Below, piece by piece: positions 38,107-41,813 of a stretch of 41,813 nucleotides of DNA; within the stretch, counting starts at the first letter, position 1; each line of letters begins with the position of its first letter. The stretch covers positions 72,089 to 113,901 of the forward strand of contig VGZI01000002.1 of assembly GCA_016872605.1 (NCBI GenBank). The letters are read 5' to 3'. This stretch comes from Planctomycetota bacterium. Lineage in GTDB: Bacteria; Planctomycetota; Planctomycetia; Gemmatales; Gemmataceae. A program made the position numbers and the translations under genes. The notes below the pieces were generated by a model, which was given only the letters and a program-made list of their open reading frames with translations, searched no databases and was not told the DNA's origin.

Positions 38107-39024
38107 TCACCTCGCGCAACTCGCGCGAACTGATTCCTCCACACGATCACGAGACAGCCGCGCCGGCAGCAACTCGCGCAGGTTGTCGGCGGCAGCGGCC
38201 AGGCCAAGGCGCACCGCATCGAGCAGCCCGTCGCCGCGCGACATACCCCAGGCGAGGCCGGCGGCCAGGCAGTCGCCGCAGCCGATGGGGTTGACGATCG
38301 GCGTCACCGTCGGCGGCGTGAGTTCCCACATGTCGCGGCCATCCATCACATACACAGCGTCCTTGCCGTGCGTCACGACCACGGCTTGGGCGCCGCGCTC
38401 GATCAGCTCGCGCATCGCCGCCAGCACTGCGCTACGATCAGGCAGGGCTCGGCCGACCGTCAGCGCCAGTTCGTCGCGGTTGGGCTTCACGATGCGCGGC
38501 CGGGCCGTCAAGGCCGCCAGCAACTCCGGCCCGCGTGCGTCGAGCACCACCGGGCATGGCGTGCGTTCCAGCAAGCGATAGTAGTACGTCGCCGGCGTGC
38601 CGGTCGGTAGCGATCCGGTCAACACGACGGCGCTCGCTTGGCCCGCAAGCTTCATGTAAGCCGTCGCAAAGGCATCGAGTTCGACTTTCGCCAGGCCGGC
38701 CGCGTTTTCGACTAGCTCCGTGGAAACGTGGTCCTCTTCGTTTAGGATCGTTGTGCACACGCGTGTCGGAGTTGATGCATGTGTCCACGTCGCCGAAAGA
38801 CCGCGTGCTTGAAACTCGGCCTGAATCGCGGCGCCGGACCACCCGCCCAGCGGCGCCAATGTGTGCGACGGCAGTTCGAGCGATGCCAACGCCATGCCGA
38901 CGTTGAGGACTTTTCCCGAGGCGCACCAATGCACTTGCTCCGCCCGGTTGACAGCGCCCGGGACCAGGCGGCGAAAGCACATAATCTGTTGCCAAGCAGG
39001 AGTCAGGCCCGCGGCGAGGATCAC
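38107..39024 (-). CDS. PfkB-family sugar kinase (1-phosphofructokinase/tagatose-6-phosphate kinase-like)
   Basis: Start is GTG 39024, overlapping the upstream gene's stop by 4 nt, with GGAGGA 6 nt before it; the longer ATG frame lies inside that gene. The 305-residue protein matches the FruK/LacC branch: GLTPAWQQIMCF start, SGKVLNVGMALASL, VVLTGSLPTGTPATYYYRLL, IVKPNRDELALTVGR, and the ATP/catalytic motif NPIGCGDCLAAGLAWG with the base aspartate. Two motif residues are off consensus: GCGDC for GAGDS, and the substrate motif reads ASGKVLNV rather than GGKGINV. It would phosphorylate a sugar or sugar phosphate. It is translationally coupled to the alcohol dehydrogenase. Confidence 0.92.
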   Translation of the reverse strand: MILAAGLTPAWQQIMCFRRLVPGAVNRAEQVHWCASGKVLNVGMALASLELPSHTLAPLGGWSGAAIQAEFQARGLSATWTHASTPTRVCTTILNEEDHVSTELVENAAGLAKVELDAFATAYMKLAGQASAVVLTGSLPTGTPATYYYRLLERTPCPVVLDARGPELLAALTARPRIVKPNRDELALTVGRALPDRSAVLAAMRELIERGAQAVVVTHGKDAVYVMDGRDMWELTPPTVTPIVNPIGCGDCLAAGLAWGMSRGDGLLDAVRLGLAAAADNLRELLPARLSRDRVEESVRASCAR

Positions 39025-40193
39025 AGGCGTTCCTCCAGGAGGCGCCGAAGCTCGGCCTCGTCGAGTTGCCGCGGGTTGCCGTTCATGCTGTTGCCCCGGG
39101 AGCCGCGCACCAGATCGCCGAGTTGATTGGAGCGCACGCCGACTTGCGATAGCCGACTCGGCACGTTGAGAGCACGGCACAATGCGTCGATGTGCTCGAT
39201 CAGCAGGTCGGCCGCGGCATTGTCATTGGCGGGCACCTCGGCTAAAGATGCGCGAGCCAGTTCCGCCAACGGCTTGCAAGCGACCTCACGATTGACGCGT
39301 AGGGCGACCGGGAGCATCATCGCGCAGGCGAGCCCGTGCGGAACATCGGCGAAGACGCCCAGTGCTGCCGCGACGCCGTGCGCGAAGCCGAGCCCGGAGT
39401 TCGCCAGCGCCATGCCGCTCAAGAGGGCAGCATGCGCCATGGCTTCACGGGCCGGGCGCGACGTCCCGTCGCGCACCGCGTCGCATACCGCGGGCAGCGC
39501 GAGCGTCAGGCCGTGAAGCGCCAACGCTTGCGGGATCGGCTTGGCGAATCGGCATATGTAACTTTCGATAAGCTGCGTGATCGCGTCCATGCCGGTCCAG
39601 GCCGTTGTCGTTGCCGGCACGCTGACGGCCAACTCCGGATCGACGAGCACGACGCGTGGGATCATCAGCGGCGAGCGAATGCTCTTTTTGACGGGAGGGT
39701 CAGCGACCGAGATGACGGCGTTCTTGGTCGCCTCGGCGCCGGTTCCGCCGGTCGTTGGCATTGCCAAAAGCGGGAGCGGCGGTTCGCTGACGTGCAACCC
39801 CTTGCCGACGCCTTCAAGAAAGTCGCGCACGCTGCTTCCATGCCGATTGGCGACAAGGGCGGACGCGGCTTTGGCGAGGTCCATCGCCGCCCCGCCGCCG
39901 AGCGCGAGCACAAAGTCGCCTGAACCCGCATTTTCTTGACGCAGGATAGTAACAAGATTGTCGACGTCGGCGATGTCGGGCTCTCGTGTTGCCACGGCGG
40001 CGACAATCGGTTCGACGGCGGAATCGCGTAGGTTTTTCGCCAGCTCATCCCAGGCGCCGTTGCGTTGCAATGTGCGCGACCCGAGCACGATGAAGGCGCG
40101 TTGGCCGAGCGATCGGCCAAGGGGGCCCAGTTCGCGGCGTCGGCCCCAGCCGAAGACGATGCGTTGCGGCGCGAGGAAGTCGTAGTCAAGCAT
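39021..40193 (-). CDS. Iron-containing alcohol dehydrogenase
   Basis: Start at ATG 40193 (MLDYDFLAPQRIVFGWGRRR) gives 390 codons, normal for group III metal-dependent dehydrogenases. NAD-binding is seen in FVLALGGGAAMDLAKAASAL and PTTGGTGAEATKNAVIS; metal ligands lie in AWTGMDAITQLIESY, GFAHGVAAALG and DVPHGLACAMM. Substrates in this family range from ethanol and propanediol to lactaldehyde, so the reaction is open. It overlaps the PfkB kinase by 4 nt, so the two probably act on one pathway, for example oxidation or reduction of a sugar alcohol or aldehyde and phosphorylation of a sugar. No strong ribosome-binding site is seen. Confidence 0.93.
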   Translation of the reverse strand: MLDYDFLAPQRIVFGWGRRRELGPLGRSLGQRAFIVLGSRTLQRNGAWDELAKNLRDSAVEPIVAAVATREPDIADVDNLVTILRQENAGSGDFVLALGGGAAMDLAKAASALVANRHGSSVRDFLEGVGKGLHVSEPPLPLLAMPTTGGTGAEATKNAVISVADPPVKKSIRSPLMIPRVVLVDPELAVSVPATTTAWTGMDAITQLIESYICRFAKPIPQALALHGLTLALPAVCDAVRDGTSRPAREAMAHAALLSGMALANSGLGFAHGVAAALGVFADVPHGLACAMMLPVALRVNREVACKPLAELARASLAEVPANDNAAADLLIEHIDALCRALNVPSRLSQVGVRSNQLGDLVRGSRGNSMNGNPRQLDEAELRRLLEERL

Positions 40194-40224
40194 GGAAATA
40201 CGTCGCTGATCAGCTGGACACACT

Positions 40225-40276
40225 ACCAACCCGACGCGTGAGCGAGGAACGCTCCTCGCCCACGCGTCGGGTTGGT
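40225..40276. repeat. Terminator-like palindrome ('gcgtgagcgagg' variant)
   Basis: Left arm 40225-40248 (accaacccgacgcgtgagcg...) and right arm 40253-40276 match at 23 of 24 with a 4-nt loop. It lies between the stop of the DUF1549/1553 gene and the start of the alcohol dehydrogenase gene on the same strand, where it could end transcription of the former. Core shared with 32308-32368 and 38030-38091. Confidence 0.7.
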
Positions 40277-40311
40277 GGTGATATCGCTCGTGCTGCACGG
40301 CACGCTACGCG

Positions 40312-41813
40312 TCAGCGCGCGTAACGAAACTCCGCCGACGCCAGCAGCGCCTGGCAGAAGCTTGCCCACGCGGCGCCACGCGCGTCCTTGAGCCCCTCCA
40401 TCGTAGCCACGTCCTCGTATTCCTTGAGATACCGATCAGCTCGCGTCAGTTCCTTGTCGGTGGCCGGTCGAGCTAACGTCAGGCGAAACGCCAGGTGGAG
40501 TCGGCCCGTGTCATCGAGCTTGGTTTGCTGGACGCGCTTCGCCAAGCCTTGGGCTTGCTGGCGAACAAACGGATCATTGAGCAAATACAGAGCCTGCGTC
40601 GCCACCGTCGTGTTGTCGCGGCTGCCGGTGACCAGGCCTTGCTCGGCGAAATCGAAAACCTCCAGCGAGCGTGGCGTCAGCGTTCGCAGCAGCGGCAGAT
40701 AGACGCTGCGGTGCGTGCTGGTGGCGGCGAGCTCCTGAATTCGCTTGGCTTCCGGGCTGATGTTGTTCAGCTCAATCACCTTCATGTTCATCGCCGCCGA
40801 CCCGCTCGGCCGACCGCGCTCGAGTGTTCCGGCGGCGGTGAGCATGGCGTCTCGGATTTCCTCGGCGTCCAGCCGGCGCGGGCTGTGGCGCCAGACCAAG
40901 CGATTGGCGGGATCGGCAGCGAGGTGTGCCTCGGTAGTTTCGCCGCCGAGTTGGTACGCGCGCGTCAACACGAGCGAGCGAATGAGCCGCTTCATCGACC
41001 ATCCCAAACCTTCTCGGTCAGGCTTCTCCGCCTGACGTTTTTCGTCCCCTCGGTCAGGCTGGAAAGCCTGACCTGCGCCCGAGGCGAAGCGTTTGGCGAG
41101 ATAATCGAGCAACTCCGGATGCGTGGGCGTGTCCCCGGTAACGCCGAAGTTGTCCACCGTGGCGACGATACCCTTGCCGAAGAGGTGCTTCCAGACGCGG
41201 TTGACGATGACACGCTGGGACAGTGCATTATTCTCATGGGTCAACCACTGCGCGAGTTCCAATCGGCCGCTTTGTTTCGGGTTGACCTGTGGAGCGCCGG
41301 GGAAGTCGAGCAGCGACAGGAAACCGCGCGGCGCTGTCGGGCCGAGCTTCTCGGCTTCGCCGCGAATGCGGATTTCCGTATCGCCGATGATCTTGGCGTC
41401 GCGCACGCCCATGGCAACGGGGCCTTGCGCGGCCGGGTCGGTGAGGTTGATCAACTCGGCCTGAATCGACTTGATGCGCTTGCGGACCTCGGTGAGTTTC
41501 TTTTCGCGTTCGGGGCCGGCTTTGCTTTTCTTCGGATCGTCCGTGAGGGCGGTCAGCTCGGCCCGGGCGTCTTCGAGAGCGGCCTTGGTCGCCTCAACCT
41601 TGCCGGCGCGTTTCGGATCGCTCTTGGCGCCGCCGCTGAGGGTCAGGAACATGGCGGGGTCGTAGTAATCGAGCCCGCCGCCCCCCATCTTGTTGCGCAG
41701 ACCGCCGCAGTTGTCGCTGGAGTAGAAGATGCCGGCCAGCGCGTAATATTCCTTGATCGAAATCGGATCGAATTTGTGATCATGGCAACGAGCGCAGCTC
41801 GCGGTCAGCGCCA
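40312..41813 (-). CDS. DUF1549/DUF1553 protein, partial (N-terminus beyond the window)
   Basis: The frame runs off the right edge; the ATG at 41688 is internal, because the codons upstream read [12 protein letters not shown] followed by [20 protein letters not shown], typical of the end of DUF1549. Then a coiled linker (41688-41450), and DUF1553 ([60 protein letters not shown]) to the stop. The CARCH motif suggests heme binding. It differs from the 5069-8053 paralogue in lacking the LamG insert at this place and in carrying an inserted, repeat-encoded segment ([19 protein letters not shown]) where the paralogue has none. No DUF1501 gene follows it, unlike the first copy. Confidence 0.93.
   Translation of the reverse strand, partial: ALTASCARCHDHKFDPISIKEYYALAGIFYSSDNCGGLRNKMGGGGLDYYDPAMFLTLSGGAKSDPKRAGKVEATKAALEDARAELTALTDDPKKSKAGPEREKKLTEVRKRIKSIQAELINLTDPAAQGPVAMGVRDAKIIGDTEIRIRGEAEKLGPTAPRGFLSLLDFPGAPQVNPKQSGRLELAQWLTHENNALSQRVIVNRVWKHLFGKGIVATVDNFGVTGDTPTHPELLDYLAKRFASGAGQAFQPDRGDEKRQAEKPDREGLGWSMKRLIRSLVLTRAYQLGGETTEAHLAADPANRLVWRHSPRRLDAEEIRDAMLTAAGTLERGRPSGSAAMNMKVIELNNISPEAKRIQELAATSTHRSVYLPLLRTLTPRSLEVFDFAEQGLVTGSRDNTTVATQALYLLNDPFVRQQAQGLAKRVQQTKLDDTGRLHLAFRLTLARPATDKELTRADRYLKEYEDVATMEGLKDARGAAWASFCQALLASAEFRYAR
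41014..41078. repeat. Double-hairpin palindromic repeat inside the DUF1553 gene
   Basis: Hairpin 1: gtcaggc (41017-41023) with gcctgac (41030-41036). Hairpin 2: ggtcaggct (41052-41060) with agcctgacc (41065-41073), loop ggaa. Both share the word gtcaggc. The stretch is translated in frame, adding about 25 residues between [11 protein letters not shown] and [10 protein letters not shown]. Confidence 0.8.

Noticed and set aside
39025..39180. ATG-initiated N-terminal extension of the PfkB kinase
   Set aside because: It lies inside the alcohol dehydrogenase gene and is Arg/Ala/Pro-rich; GTG 39024 has an ideal ribosome-binding site.

Overview
The window reads as a high-GC chromosome segment (about 60% by eye) from a planctomycete. 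The evidence is protein families almost confined to that phylum: a cytochrome-like PSCyt1/DUF1549/DUF1553 protein paired with a DUF1501 Tat-exported protein, a second DUF1549/DUF1553 gene running off the right edge, and a DUF1552 Tat protein. Many short exported proteins of unknown function and abundant palindromic intergenic repeats fit the same picture. The order is uncertain; a Gemmatales-like or Pirellulales-like member is plausible. I see no phage, transposase, CRISPR array or rRNA.

Layout, left to right. 1-8.1 kb, mostly minus strand: a DUF255/YyaL thioredoxin-domain protein, a membrane fatty-acid desaturase, and a DUF1549/DUF1553 plus DUF1501 operon. 8.2-13.9 kb: exported plus-strand proteins (unknown, WD40, SMP-30-like, unknown), a minus-strand D-2-hydroxyacid dehydrogenase and a tiny lipoprotein. 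14.0-18.2 kb, minus: a HEAT-repeat membrane-anchored protein, proA (proline synthesis) and folP (folate synthesis). 18.3-24.5 kb: an exported alpha/beta hydrolase, a receiver-like plus PP2C phosphatase, a SUFU-domain protein, then a short accessory patch with a nonsense-interrupted gene, a zinc-ribbon membrane miniprotein, a compositionally distinct DUF2200 gene with a lysine-rich tail, and a PepSY protein. 24.6-32.3 kb: a 1029-residue zinc-ribbon polytopic membrane protein, an Sfp-type phosphopantetheinyl transferase, a creatininase-family amidohydrolase next to an MFS transporter, a thiolase, and tRNA-His(GTG), whose 3' end overlaps the thiolase stop. 32.4-36.1 kb: clpC, a hicBA toxin-antitoxin pair and a small membrane protein. 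36.7-41.8 kb: DUF1552, a PfkB-kinase/iron-alcohol-dehydrogenase operon, and the partial DUF1549/DUF1553 gene.

The most striking signal is the density and organisation of short palindromic repeats, which fall into at least seven recognisable families. Some sit at gene 3' ends and show compensatory base changes between copies. One family of fixed 38-nt length recurs in one orientation just upstream of three start codons. Others have been absorbed into genes: one adds about 25 residues to the partial DUF1553 protein (its paralogue in this window lacks them), one lies inside the DUF255 gene, one encodes the C-terminus of the PP2C phosphatase, and one supplies the folP stop codon. All functional calls come from motif recognition by reading; no database search was run.
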